From Alcanivorax sp. S71-1-4 (lineage in GTDB: Bacteria > Pseudomonadota > Gammaproteobacteria > Pseudomonadales > Alcanivoracaceae), in assembly GCF_009846755.1 (NCBI RefSeq), contig NZ_AQOR01000003.1, positions 62,001-126,000 of the forward strand: 64,000 nucleotides of DNA. Reading direction: 5' to 3'. Below the pieces are notes generated by a model that was not told where the DNA came from, searched no databases, and was given only the letters and a program-made list of their open reading frames with translations. Both the position numbers and the translations under genes were made by a program. Each line of letters starts with the position of its first letter. The first letter of the stretch is position 1. This document shows positions 8,985 through 17,505 of the stretch, in pieces.

Positions 8985-9941
8985 TCAGTTCTGCGGTGTC
9001 TTTCCGGCGTCTGTGCCTACCGGATTGTTGCGGTAGAACGCCCGCGCTTTCCGCACGATGTCGTCGTCCGCCGTGGCACCGTCTTTTTCCGGCACACGGT
9101 TCAACACCGCGCGCCACCGGGACGCGGTACCGAAATGTTCGGCGTCGGTCAGCAGGCGCTCGGCGTAGGTGGCGGCATTGAGGTAATCCGGCTGCGTCGT
9201 CGGGGCGCCGGATTTTTCGCTGTGCAGGCTGGCCGGCGGGTTGTCGATCAGCGTCACGCTGCGCATCAGCGCCTGCAGGCTGTTTTCGCCCGGCATGCGC
9301 CCGAGAATCTGCAGCAGGTCGTGCTGGCGAAACGCACGCGCCCGGCCCGGAAACGCCTTGTCGCTGGCGGTGGCTTCCACCGCCATCATGACCGCCTGCA
9401 CCGACGCCGGGTTATCAATCGCCACCAGCGCATCCACCATGCGCTGGTTTGCCTGCGGCGCCTGCCCGGCCAGGGGCGGCCGCAACAACCAGTACTCCCA
9501 GGCCAGCCGGTAGGCTTCCGTTGCCTCCGCCGCCGACAAGGGCGGCGCTGCGGGTGCGCGCGCAGCCGGCTCGGCCACTGCTGTCAGGTAGCGTTCGCGC
9601 AAGGCGTCATAGCGGGCGGGAGCATCACGCCGGTCAGCGGCGATCAGCAGCAGTTTCGCTGCCTCCGAGCGGTACTCCTGCGCCCGCGCCTGCGCGACCA
9701 GATCGGCGGATGCCAGCTTCGCCATCTCGCCCAGCGCGGCGTCAAATGCCTCGCCCTGTTTCGCCCGGCCCGCCACATCATGCGGCGGCAGGCTGGCCGC
9801 CTCACGCAGCACTGCGTTGATCCGCGACGCTGCGGCCACGATATTTTCCGGCCACGGCATCTCCGGCTCCTGCGCCACGGCAACCGACATCATCAGTGTG
9901 GCCAGCCACACCAGGCCACATAAATGCATGCATCGCTTCAT
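8985..9941 (-). CDS. Secreted helical protein of unknown function in the PAD operon
   Basis: This 318-residue protein carries a clear signal peptide (CMHLCGLVWLATLMMSVAVAQ). The rest is predicted mostly alpha-helical and rich in Ala and Arg, with a Pro/Ala-rich linker around residues 126-137 (AARAPAAPPLSAAE). Parts such as NPASVQAVMMAVEATAS and QHDLLQILGRMPGENSLQALMRSV look like HEAT-type helical pairs. I do not recognise a family. Its ATG overlaps the stop of the PAD gene (ATGA), and the next gene follows after 16 bp, so it is made together with the deiminase and the NHL protein. It could be a periplasmic adaptor for one of them. That role is a guess from context. Confidence 0.75.
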   Translation of the reverse strand: MKRCMHLCGLVWLATLMMSVAVAQEPEMPWPENIVAAASRINAVLREAASLPPHDVAGRAKQGEAFDAALGEMAKLASADLVAQARAQEYRSEAAKLLLIAADRRDAPARYDALRERYLTAVAEPAARAPAAPPLSAAEATEAYRLAWEYWLLRPPLAGQAPQANQRMVDALVAIDNPASVQAVMMAVEATASDKAFPGRARAFRQHDLLQILGRMPGENSLQALMRSVTLIDNPPASLHSEKSGAPTTQPDYLNAATYAERLLTDAEHFGTASRWRAVLNRVPEKDGATADDDIVRKARAFYRNNPVGTDAGKTPQN

Positions 9942-12900
9942 GGCTGATTACTCCACCAGTCGAGCCCGTAAGGCTGGCGCACCACGTTCGAACCGCAGTG
10001 CACTTCGCCATCCAGACGGTGATACAGGTCCCAGTCGTCGACATATTCCACATTCGGCAACAGGCCACGCATCAGTGCCTCAAAAATATCGTCGCCGCTG
10101 CCGACATCCCGCGCGCCGAACTGGCGCGGGAAATAGTAATGGCCGTTGACAGGCTGGAAGTTCGGAGCGCCCGGTGTAAAGGCAACGCTGAAACGTCCTG
10201 CGTCAAAGCCGGCCCGGGCGCCCACATACAGGGTCGGCACTTCGATATACGCCAAGGGTGCGCCGGCCGCAGCGTCCATCGCGTTGATGACATCCTGAAT
10301 CTTGTTCTGCACCGTAATGAGGTTGAAGTCGTGCATTTCGGTATCATCCAGCACTTCTTCCACCGTAATAAACGCCGGGGCCGGGGCCCTCCAGAGCCGC
10401 GTGTCTTCCACCAGCACATACTTGTCGCCGCTCTGCGGCTGCGCGAACCATCCCATCTGGGAAGGTGGCGCGGTGCGGATGACATTTTCATAGGCATTCG
10501 GATCGCCCGAGCCATCCGGCAGCAGTTTCGCAAACGTGTTCCAGACCCGGCCGATCTCGATAAAACCGTTACCCAGCGTGGTGATTTCCGCCACCTGCCC
10601 GCGTGCACCGGAACCGCTGGCGTCATCGTTATAGATACGCACATACCCCCAGCCTGCGCCGGTATGGTCCACACCGGTTTCCAGCCGTTGCGGATCAATA
10701 CTGTCTGCGGAGGCAGCACCGTCTTCCGGCGCTGCCCCCATGGCAAACAGCACAGACCGGCCACGGTCCGCCACCGGGACGGTTTGCAGCTGCGCCCAGG
10801 CTTCTGCCGGGCTGGCCACGATCACTTCGCCGTCGACCATCGAGAAGCCGAATATTTCGTCGACATGGCTCACGCTCAGCCAGGCGGTAGGCACTTCAAA
10901 CGGAGGCTGTACTTCCTGCGAGGCGAAGAAGTCGAACAGCGCATCCGAGCGCGTATCACCGACGACAATGCGACCGAGCGGGAATGCCGGTGTAGGCGGC
11001 AGCAACTCGACGTTGCCGCCGTAATCGCCCGCGCCGCCACCCACGTCCACGCCCATCTGGAAAATGGCGAAATCCGGCCCGAGCAGACGTGTCTGCATCC
11101 AGGGCGGCTGCGGCCCCGGTGGATTACGCCTGTAAGGCAGGCGCAGGCCGGCCTGCACCTTGGCACCACCCGGGCGCTCGTAGTAGCCCATTTCGCCGTG
11201 GTCCTGGAACCACTGCGAGGCCCCCTCGGCCAGGCCCACCGCCTGCATCTGCGTGGAATGATCCAGCCCGACGTAGCCGGCGTCCGCCGAGGCGGTTTCC
11301 CGGAAACTGGCGTTACCCGGGGTGTCCAGCACCCACACCGATTCCGACGGCTGTGAGTGCGGCAGCATGATCCAGGGTGCCACCTTCATGCGGATCTGGT
11401 CGCTTTCCACGACCGCACCACCGTCACGCAACTCCAGCGTGAAATCGATTTCACCATCGAACGGGTTCACGGCGGACATGCCGACAAAACGGAAAAACAT
11501 GCCTTCCAGCCCGAACGTGACATCGCCACCGGGGCCGCCCCCGACGAAGTCCGGCGACCCGGGATCCACCCACCGGGTAATATCCAGCTCCAGCGGTGGC
11601 GCCGGATCGCCCACACGCCCGCCCAGCGCGCCCCAGATGGCTGTCTCGCCGGCGCTGATCTGCTTGAACACATGCACGGACTCAATGTCTTCCTGCTCCG
11701 CAGCCCGCAGGAACACTTTCACCGATGGCGGCAATGAAGTGCCCGGATTGCGGATCACAAACGGCGTAATGTCCGCTTCATCCGCCGCACCGTTGATCTC
11801 GAAGTCTTCGTGCACCGGGTCGCCGGCATCGTCGAAATGCACCGCATCGGGGATCGGCCGGCCGGCGGCGGTACGACCGCCATCGCGGTCAAGGTTCACG
11901 GCGAAGACAGCGCCCCGCGTCTTGACCCAGGCGTCTTCGCCAGTGTCATCCGCCACGTCGTCGATCAGGCCGTCCCGCGAGGTATCTGCATCCAGATCAA
12001 GCCGCAGTATCTTGACGGTATGCTCGGCACTTTCACCCAGCACGCCGCCGCCACGCAGCGCGCGCAACAGGATGCGGTAATCGCCTGCCGGCACCAGATC
12101 GCCGACATGGTCGGTGCCATTCCATGACAAGGTGCCCGAGGCCACCGTCCCCAGACTGCCTTCCGCCACCACGACATCCGACGCGTCCAGTGCTTCCCAG
12201 GCAACATCGTCCAGCGTGGCGCCCCCGTCGATCTGATATTCGACCTGCACCTGGTCGCTGCCATCCGCCAGGTTTTCCCGCACGACATAATCCGACGAGC
12301 CCGGCAGTATGGACGGCTCCGCCACGGCGATGAGGATGGCGTTGTTTTCCCGGTCACTGATGCCGTGCGGCGTCATCGCCATGTCCACCAGATCAATGTC
12401 GATGCTGTAGCGGCCGGGCCTGGGCCGCTGCCCGGCGCTGCCCCGGCCGTCCCACTTGAATTCCATGCTGCCACCGTGCAGAACGCTGATGACATTCGGG
12501 TCATGGGCGGTATAGAACGGCACCACCGGATCGCTTTCGTGGAATATCCGCAAGCGCGCGAACAGCCCGCCGACGAACAGCGGGTTGTCATAGACCAGGG
12601 AATCCACGTGGTAGTAGATCAGCACATCGGTCCGGTCGGTAAAGTCCTCCACGTGCGGCATCATTTCCAGCGGGAAGTCCACGCACACCAGGCTGTCGCA
12701 ACTGCCGAGGCTGACATACGCCTGCGCATTGCCGGTCTTCGGCACGCTGTCATCGTCCGTGACGGCCAGCCCGATTTCGTAGTAGCCGAGACACACCAGC
12801 GACGGCGAATCCCCGGCGGCATAGAGCTCGAAATCCACCGCGTCGGGCCCGGACGGCGCACTGCCCGGTATGCAACCCGGCGGCACACGCGGCACGCTCC

Positions 12901-15019
12901 AGGCGTAGTCAGTAATGCCGAGGCCAAAGTCCGGCGTCTCGCCCAGCAGCACGTTGTCGTAATCCATACTCAGCAGACCACTGAGCTTCACGTCGCTGCC
13001 CAGCACACCGGCACCGTCCACCGTATAGCGGGAGAACGGCGGCATGATCCATACCCAGGGCGGACCGCCCTCATCAATGACCGACAACTGGAACGTGGCG
13101 GCGTCGGTATTGCCTTCGCCATCTTCCACTTCGAGCTGGAACAACCAGTCACCCGCCACCAAGTCGCCGGGGCCGATGGTCAGCGTCGCACCTTCCGCCG
13201 GCAACCCCAGTGCGTCATCCACCCGGCCGGGCAGATACTCCAACGGTGCGTCATAGGGCACATCCAGCAAGGTCCAGGTGTGGCGGACGATACCCGGCGA
13301 AAGCCCGGAAGGCAGGCCGCCGTCCAGTGTGTCGTGGCAGCGGTAGGCATCGCTTTCACAGGGCGAATCCGGATCCACAGAATCCTCCCCGCTGAGCGTG
13401 ACCGGGAACGACAATGAGCCCACCGTGGACGGCCCGGTGATCTCCGCCTCCGGCAACCCGTCCACCAACACACTGAATTCCTCCGTGACCTCTTCCTGCC
13501 ACGGCGGCAATTCATCATCGGTGACCGTCAGGCGGAACACCCAGGTCCCGGCATCGGCGGCGTCGGTGGACATGATCAGCAACGGCAGCTGATGAAAATC
13601 TTCCTGGACCATCAGTGTCGACGATTGCGGCGCCTGGATGATGCCCCATTTGAATTCAAGACCGCCGCCCTCGGCGTTGTCGGGGTCGTCCACTTCCGTG
13701 GTTTCTATCTGAAGATCGAAACCGGCATCGATTTCTTCATCACCGATCAGGTTGATGTCCGGTGGCAGGTTGTTGACCAGCAGCGAAATGGTGTCGGTAT
13801 CTTCCTCGCCCTCGTCGTCGATAGCCGTGCAGCGGAAGGCCCATTCGCCGATGTCACCTTCTTCGGTCAGAAAGGACAGCGACGAACCGTTGACGATATT
13901 CCCCGCGGCATACTGTCCACCGGGTGGTGCAGCCAGCACCTCCCATTGGAAATCAAGGCTGCCGCCGTCCACATCGTTCGCGGGACTGACAGTCACCTCA
14001 AGCGTCTCCAGTGCATTGATATCCGCTCCCGAGACAGTGATATCCGGCGGGCTACCGATCACACGGAAGGAGGCGGTACGGGAGTGGGTCGAGCCACGCG
14101 GATCCTCGACGGTCAGCCGAACACTCCAGTCTTCCTGTGGCAGATAGTTGTCATCGAACGGGGCATGGACCGTGCTGCCGGAAAAGTCGCTGGTCGAACC
14201 GTCCGGGGCAGTCAGGCGCCAACGATACACCAGCGCGCTCCGGTGCCCGGGGTCCTGATCCGTGGAGGACGTACCATCGAAGGTAATCGAAAAACCTTCA
14301 TGCCCCAGTTGCAGATCCGAGTCAGACAATGACAGCCTGGCTTCAGGACGATGATTGGTACAGGTTGCCTCCACGATATTGCCGATCAGTGAACTCAGCT
14401 CCGGCGCTGACGCGGAGATCGCCTCGCTGAGCGGCGGGCCGCCCGCCGAGTTGGCAATGCTGGACAGCACACCGGACCCCGCACCGATGAAAACCAGCCG
14501 CGACACAACATCCCCGCCGGACAACGCCGCTGCGGCGCTGCCGGAACTGGCGTACGAGGAGACATCCTCGCCATCCGTCATGATGACACCCAGGCGCAAA
14601 TTGCTGCTGCTTCGTGTTCTCAGCGCCGCCGCCGCGTTAATGATCGCATCGTACACCGCTGTGCCGTCGCAGCTATCGATAGGCCCTGACAGATTGGCCA
14701 CGACATTGCCCGGCGATTGCCAGCCCGTTGAAAGATAGGGCGCCGCGCAAAAAGTAAACGCCTGCGCTTCATCAAGGGTGGCACTGGCATCAACCGCCTG
14801 TACCACCTCAATCGCAAAGTCCCGTGCCAGAGCCAGCCGGCTGACGCCGGGCAACACCTCCGCCAACATGCTGGGCGACACATCCATACCAATCAGCAGC
14901 GAGACATCCTTGCGCTCGACACACTCCGCCACCGCGTGCGGAACAGTGCTGGCAGCCATGGCCGCCAGCACTGTCACCACAAGCCTCTGCATACCATGCG
15001 AAAGAAAGAGGCGCGTCAT
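9938..15019 (-). CDS. VWA/PKD/FlgD-Ig protein with C-terminal protein-arginine deiminase (PAD) domain
   Basis: This 1693-residue exported protein has a signal peptide (about 1-31) and a von Willebrand A domain (about 37-220) with the metal-site motif DVSPS at D46/S48/S50. Several PKD-like beta modules follow (about 225-660), then FlgD-Ig-like segments (about 880-1040, e.g. LVPAGDYRILLRAL). Residues about 1090-1693 match the catalytic domain of vertebrate-type PADs, which convert protein arginine to citrulline with calcium. WFQDHGEMGY carries D1273, GPDF follows, WLSVSHVDE carries H1385 and D1387, and YHRLDGEVHCGSNVVRQP carries C1675. These match human PAD4 D350, H471, D473 and C645. The Cys lies about 290 residues after the His, against about 174 in PAD4, so about 115 residues are inserted. 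The start has a GGAGG site and overlaps the upstream stop (ATGA). The substrate is unknown. Confidence 0.88.
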   Translation of the reverse strand: MTRLFLSHGMQRLVVTVLAAMAASTVPHAVAECVERKDVSLLIGMDVSPSMLAEVLPGVSRLALARDFAIEVVQAVDASATLDEAQAFTFCAAPYLSTGWQSPGNVVANLSGPIDSCDGTAVYDAIINAAAALRTRSSSNLRLGVIMTDGEDVSSYASSGSAAAALSGGDVVSRLVFIGAGSGVLSSIANSAGGPPLSEAISASAPELSSLIGNIVEATCTNHRPEARLSLSDSDLQLGHEGFSITFDGTSSTDQDPGHRSALVYRWRLTAPDGSTSDFSGSTVHAPFDDNYLPQEDWSVRLTVEDPRGSTHSRTASFRVIGSPPDITVSGADINALETLEVTVSPANDVDGGSLDFQWEVLAAPPGGQYAAGNIVNGSSLSFLTEEGDIGEWAFRCTAIDDEGEEDTDTISLLVNNLPPDINLIGDEEIDAGFDLQIETTEVDDPDNAEGGGLEFKWGIIQAPQSSTLMVQEDFHQLPLLIMSTDAADAGTWVFRLTVTDDELPPWQEEVTEEFSVLVDGLPEAEITGPSTVGSLSFPVTLSGEDSVDPDSPCESDAYRCHDTLDGGLPSGLSPGIVRHTWTLLDVPYDAPLEYLPGRVDDALGLPAEGATLTIGPGDLVAGDWLFQLEVEDGEGNTDAATFQLSVIDEGGPPWVWIMPPFSRYTVDGAGVLGSDVKLSGLLSMDYDNVLLGETPDFGLGITDYAWSVPRVPPGCIPGSAPSGPDAVDFELYAAGDSPSLVCLGYYEIGLAVTDDDSVPKTGNAQAYVSLGSCDSLVCVDFPLEMMPHVEDFTDRTDVLIYYHVDSLVYDNPLFVGGLFARLRIFHESDPVVPFYTAHDPNVISVLHGGSMEFKWDGRGSAGQRPRPGRYSIDIDLVDMAMTPHGISDRENNAILIAVAEPSILPGSSDYVVRENLADGSDQVQVEYQIDGGATLDDVAWEALDASDVVVAEGSLGTVASGTLSWNGTDHVGDLVPAGDYRILLRALRGGGVLGESAEHTVKILRLDLDADTSRDGLIDDVADDTGEDAWVKTRGAVFAVNLDRDGGRTAAGRPIPDAVHFDDAGDPVHEDFEINGAADEADITPFVIRNPGTSLPPSVKVFLRAAEQEDIESVHVFKQISAGETAIWGALGGRVGDPAPPLELDITRWVDPGSPDFVGGGPGGDVTFGLEGMFFRFVGMSAVNPFDGEIDFTLELRDGGAVVESDQIRMKVAPWIMLPHSQPSESVWVLDTPGNASFRETASADAGYVGLDHSTQMQAVGLAEGASQWFQDHGEMGYYERPGGAKVQAGLRLPYRRNPPGPQPPWMQTRLLGPDFAIFQMGVDVGGGAGDYGGNVELLPPTPAFPLGRIVVGDTRSDALFDFFASQEVQPPFEVPTAWLSVSHVDEIFGFSMVDGEVIVASPAEAWAQLQTVPVADRGRSVLFAMGAAPEDGAASADSIDPQRLETGVDHTGAGWGYVRIYNDDASGSGARGQVAEITTLGNGFIEIGRVWNTFAKLLPDGSGDPNAYENVIRTAPPSQMGWFAQPQSGDKYVLVEDTRLWRAPAPAFITVEEVLDDTEMHDFNLITVQNKIQDVINAMDAAAGAPLAYIEVPTLYVGARAGFDAGRFSVAFTPGAPNFQPVNGHYYFPRQFGARDVGSGDDIFEALMRGLLPNVEYVDDWDLYHRLDGEVHCGSNVVRQPYGLDWWSNQP

Positions 15020-16077
15020 GGTGCACCTCCGTCTCGCTCATCATCCGACCTAATCTGGTGACTCGGTGGTGCCCGATAGAGCGCGCCCGGCAACACAGGC
15101 TGCCCGGACACCTTGCCAGGCAAGGTGTTTTCCTGGACTCGCAGAACCGGCGCACGTGCAGCAGCATGCATGCCCGGCACATCTTGCCTGTCCGTCTCCA
15201 CGGCGAGGTCAGCTTGCGCCCTCAGCGCAAGCAAACGGGCGGACATCGCCTGCACTTCCCGTTGGCGCTGCAAATGCACTGCGGCCCGTGCCGGCGGGAT
15301 TGCCGCCTCTGCCGGTCGGGCATCCTGGCGCACCACCCAGACACCGTCTTCACTGACGATCGGCCCCACCAGGCTACCCACCGGTGAGCCAGCCAGCGCG
15401 TGATAAATCTGCGGATACCGCGACGGGCTGACACCCCCCAGACGCCCTTGGCGCCGGGCAGACTCATGATCGGAATAACGGGAGGCAGCCACGGCCAGCG
15501 ATATCTCGCCGGCTGCCAGCCGGGCCTTGAGTTTTTGCGCACGGGCTTCTGCCTGCCGCCACGCGGCCTCGTCGCCATCGCGCGGCACGGACACCAGCAC
15601 ACCACTGGCCGCCACGGCATTCGTGTCCCGCACACTGCGTTGTCTTGCCAGCCAGGTAGCCACCTCTTCGGCCGTAACAGGTGGCTGGGATGCCGCCACC
15701 ATGGCGCGCAGCAACACGCTGAGTTGCGCAACGTTTTGTTGCGCCGGCTTTTCCGCATCCGTTGCTGCGACCGCGCGCTGCGTGTTTTCCGCCTCGGCAG
15801 TCTGCGCGACGAGGAATTCGTCCACTAACTGCCGCCGGGCCAGTTCACGCAAACGCAACGGGTCCACGCCACCGGTGTGATGAGCACGCAACAACGCAAC
15901 GCGCGCATCCACTTGCGAACGGGTAATGACCTGCTGATTGACACGTGCGTACACAGCGGAAGATGCCGTCGCAGTGTCCTGCGCGGCGGATTGGACAGCG
16001 GGCTGCTCCGGCGTATCCGGAGAACACGCCAGCATGCCCAGGGTGCAACAGAGCACCACGGCAATATGCCTAGACAT
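15016..16077 (-). CDS. SurA/PpiC-like peptidyl-prolyl isomerase lipoprotein
   Basis: This 353-residue lipoprotein has a signal ending in the lipobox LACS, so it is lipidated at about C18. After a disordered linker there is a SurA-like helical N-domain (about 43-150: VYARVNQQVITRSQVDARVALL). A parvulin/rotamase domain follows (about 155-260: VLVSVPRDGDEAAW, GEISLAVAASRYSDHESARRQGRLGGVS, VSEDGVWVVR). The C-terminus is Arg/Gln-rich. The family helps exported and outer-membrane proteins fold in the periplasm. It is the first gene of the operon, and its stop overlaps the start of the 1693-residue deiminase, so it is probably a dedicated foldase for the giant proteins encoded behind it. About 210 bp upstream lies a long hairpin (16285-16327). 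Confidence 0.85.
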   Translation of the reverse strand: MSRHIAVVLCCTLGMLACSPDTPEQPAVQSAAQDTATASSAVYARVNQQVITRSQVDARVALLRAHHTGGVDPLRLRELARRQLVDEFLVAQTAEAENTQRAVAATDAEKPAQQNVAQLSVLLRAMVAASQPPVTAEEVATWLARQRSVRDTNAVAASGVLVSVPRDGDEAAWRQAEARAQKLKARLAAGEISLAVAASRYSDHESARRQGRLGGVSPSRYPQIYHALAGSPVGSLVGPIVSEDGVWVVRQDARPAEAAIPPARAAVHLQRQREVQAMSARLLALRAQADLAVETDRQDVPGMHAAARAPVLRVQENTLPGKVSGQPVLPGALYRAPPSHQIRSDDERDGGAP

Positions 16078-16872
16078 CCTTGTCTACCTCCCCGTTGAGG
16101 AGTTTCAGATTGTGAGAATACTGATCGTCCGAAAACCGATCCCGAGGCGAAAGACTTAACGCCTTTTTTGAGCCGGGTGCAACCGTACCGCCCGGCACAA
16201 CCCAACCAGCTAACCGGAACCTGCAGGTTTCACCAGACCATCAGCCAGACCATCAGAATAAGCCACTGTAACTAAAACCAAATTCGCCGAAACTAAAAAT
16301 GCACCATGGTGCTTTTCTATTTCGGCGTGAAGAAATCTTCACACAGCCATCGTGGCCATTATGTTATCGTGACCGCCTGTTCATGGACGCCGGATACACC
16401 CTGATCCGTCCCGGATTACATATCGGTACAGGAATCCCATGAATCGGCATTCAGCGAACAAGTGTGCTCAGAATCACGATATAAGCGGCATATCGGCGTT
16501 TATTTCCTGTTGCCATTTATCGCCAGACAGCTATGATATCAATTCAATATCAAGCAAATGAATCCATGCTTGGGCACGGGCTCATTCAGACTGACGCAAG
16601 GCAACACGACACAGGAAGTGGTTTGTCAATTAGGTGTGCCGGGATTTTAAGGCGCAACGCTGATTGTCACTTCATGCGTCATGTCACATAACGTGAAGGG
16701 TTTTACCTGATTATTACAGAAAGCCTTACCGAATAGCCGGATATATATCTATTCTTCAACTATCTCCAGTGCTATTCCCTTGAAAAAGACCGCCGGGGAA
16801 CGCGGACACAGACAGGCTGCATGGTTCGGCGCCTGTCTGGTCTGATCGCTAATTCATACAGACCGAAAAAAT
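16078..16872. other. Long AT-rich intergenic region upstream of the PAD operon
   Basis: This 795-bp stretch is clearly lower in GC than its surroundings and contains no convincing gene. It must hold the promoters of the PAD operon (minus strand) and of the small gene at 16873. The one obvious structure is the long inverted repeat at 16285-16327, listed separately. A 40-codon open frame at 16439-16561 follows an AGGAA but has no recognisable features. AT-rich upstream regions of this kind are typical sites for nucleoid-protein silencing. Confidence 0.5.
16285..16327. promoter_or_regulatory. Long near-perfect inverted repeat upstream of the PAD operon
   Basis: The 43-bp element begins CGCCGAAA and ends TTTCGGCG. 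Its centre is the perfect palindrome GCACCATGGTGC, and the A- and T-rich arms between pair with only a few mismatches. It lies about 210 bp upstream of the first gene of the operon. It could be a regulator-binding site or an RNA hairpin in the leader. It does not look like a standard terminator, because the T-rich part lies inside the stem. Confidence 0.5.
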
Positions 16873-17064
16873 ATGGCTATTGTTCTGGACCGTCTGACCG
16901 TCAAACAGCTTCAGGAAGTGATCGCGGACGCTGAAGTGCTGTTAAAAAAACGCCGCGAGCAACAGGCCCGCGCCGAAGCCGAAGCCCGCAAACCAGCCCC
17001 TGTCGACACACCGCACCGGGCACCTGCCATCCAGTATCGCGTTCGCCCCTCGGCACGGGACTGA
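16873..17064 (+). CDS. Small helical, charged protein (H-NS-like N-terminal helix?)
   Basis: This predicted protein has 63 residues. The first half (LDRLTVKQLQEVIADAEVLLKKRREQQARAEAEARK) is a strongly amphipathic, charged helix resembling the oligomerisation helix of H-NS-family proteins. The rest is Pro/Arg-rich and basic (HRAPAIQYRVRPSARD). It lacks the AT-hook-like DNA-binding motif of full H-NS, so the comparison is loose. No good ribosome-binding site precedes the ATG. The gene stands alone behind a long AT-rich region, and the next gene starts 43 bp downstream. It is probably real, given its codon use and the absence of a competing gene. Confidence 0.5.
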   Translation: MAIVLDRLTVKQLQEVIADAEVLLKKRREQQARAEAEARKPAPVDTPHRAPAIQYRVRPSARD

Positions 17065-17106
17065 TTTGGCATTACCCTGTGCAGCATCCTGTCGAGGAGA
17101 CTGCAC

Positions 17107-17445
17107 ATGGACAATTTCAACCGCCACACTGATGACTTCGCCACTTGCGGGCAGATCACGGCAGCGGACATTCCCGCACTCAAGGCGCAGGGTTTCCGCA
17201 CGCTGATCAACAACCGTCCGGATCAGGAAGGTGGCCCGTCGCAACCCGAGAGCGCCGCGCTGGCCGAAGCCGCCACGGCCGCCGGGCTGCACTATATCTA
17301 CCTCCCCGTCATCAGCGGCCAGATCACCGATGAGCAGGCCGCAACCATGCGCCGTGCGCTGGACAGCGCGGAGTATCCCGTGCTCGCGTTCTGCCGCTCG
17401 GGGGCACGTTCCACCCAACTCTGGAACATGGCTCTGTCGCAGTAA
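17107..17445 (+). CDS. TIGR01244/DUF442-type phosphatase-like sulfur transferase
   Basis: This 112-residue cytoplasmic protein belongs to the small dual-specificity-phosphatase-like family known as TIGR01244 or beta-lactamase-hydrolase-like (Blh N-domain). The conserved features are the N-terminal CGQITAADIPAL, the strand FRTLINNRPDQEGGPSQ read as INNRPD-E, YLPV, and the active-site loop FCRSGARS with the nucleophilic Cys at about 98. Relatives act in sulfur or sulfide handling or have unknown substrates. It has a good GAGGAG site before the ATG. A strong hairpin (17451-17480) follows the stop. Confidence 0.88.
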   Translation: MDNFNRHTDDFATCGQITAADIPALKAQGFRTLINNRPDQEGGPSQPESAALAEAATAAGLHYIYLPVISGQITDEQAATMRRALDSAEYPVLAFCRSGARSTQLWNMALSQ

Positions 17446-17450
17446 TCCAT

Positions 17451-17480
17451 TCACCCCGCGCGGTGTTGCGCGCGGGGTGA
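17451..17480 (+). terminator. Strong hairpin after the TIGR01244 gene
   Basis: A perfect 12-bp stem (TCACCCCGCGCG / CGCGCGGGGTGA) encloses a 6-base loop directly after the stop codon. There is no T-run, so it is not a classical intrinsic terminator. It may block 3' exonucleases or act with Rho. Confidence 0.5.
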
Positions 17481-17505
17481 CATCCGTCCGCAGACGCCCT
17501 AGCCT

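Noticed and set aside
7505-9181. 558-codon plus-strand open frame
   Set aside because: Antisense to the NHL propeller gene and the gap before it; no ribosome site, no motif.
9938-11300. Agmatine deiminase or arginine deiminase as identity of the guanidino-modifying domain
   Set aside because: Those families share the fold but not the WLSVxHVDE and GEVHCGxNxxRxP signatures seen here, which are those of protein-arginine deiminases.
9896-11356. 486-codon plus-strand open frame
   Set aside because: Antisense to the PAD catalytic domain, whose conserved residues prove the minus-strand frame.
16439-16561. 40-codon open frame with an AGGAA upstream
   Set aside because: No motif, no neighbour with which it would make sense, and random frames of this size are common in AT-rich DNA; kept only as a remark.
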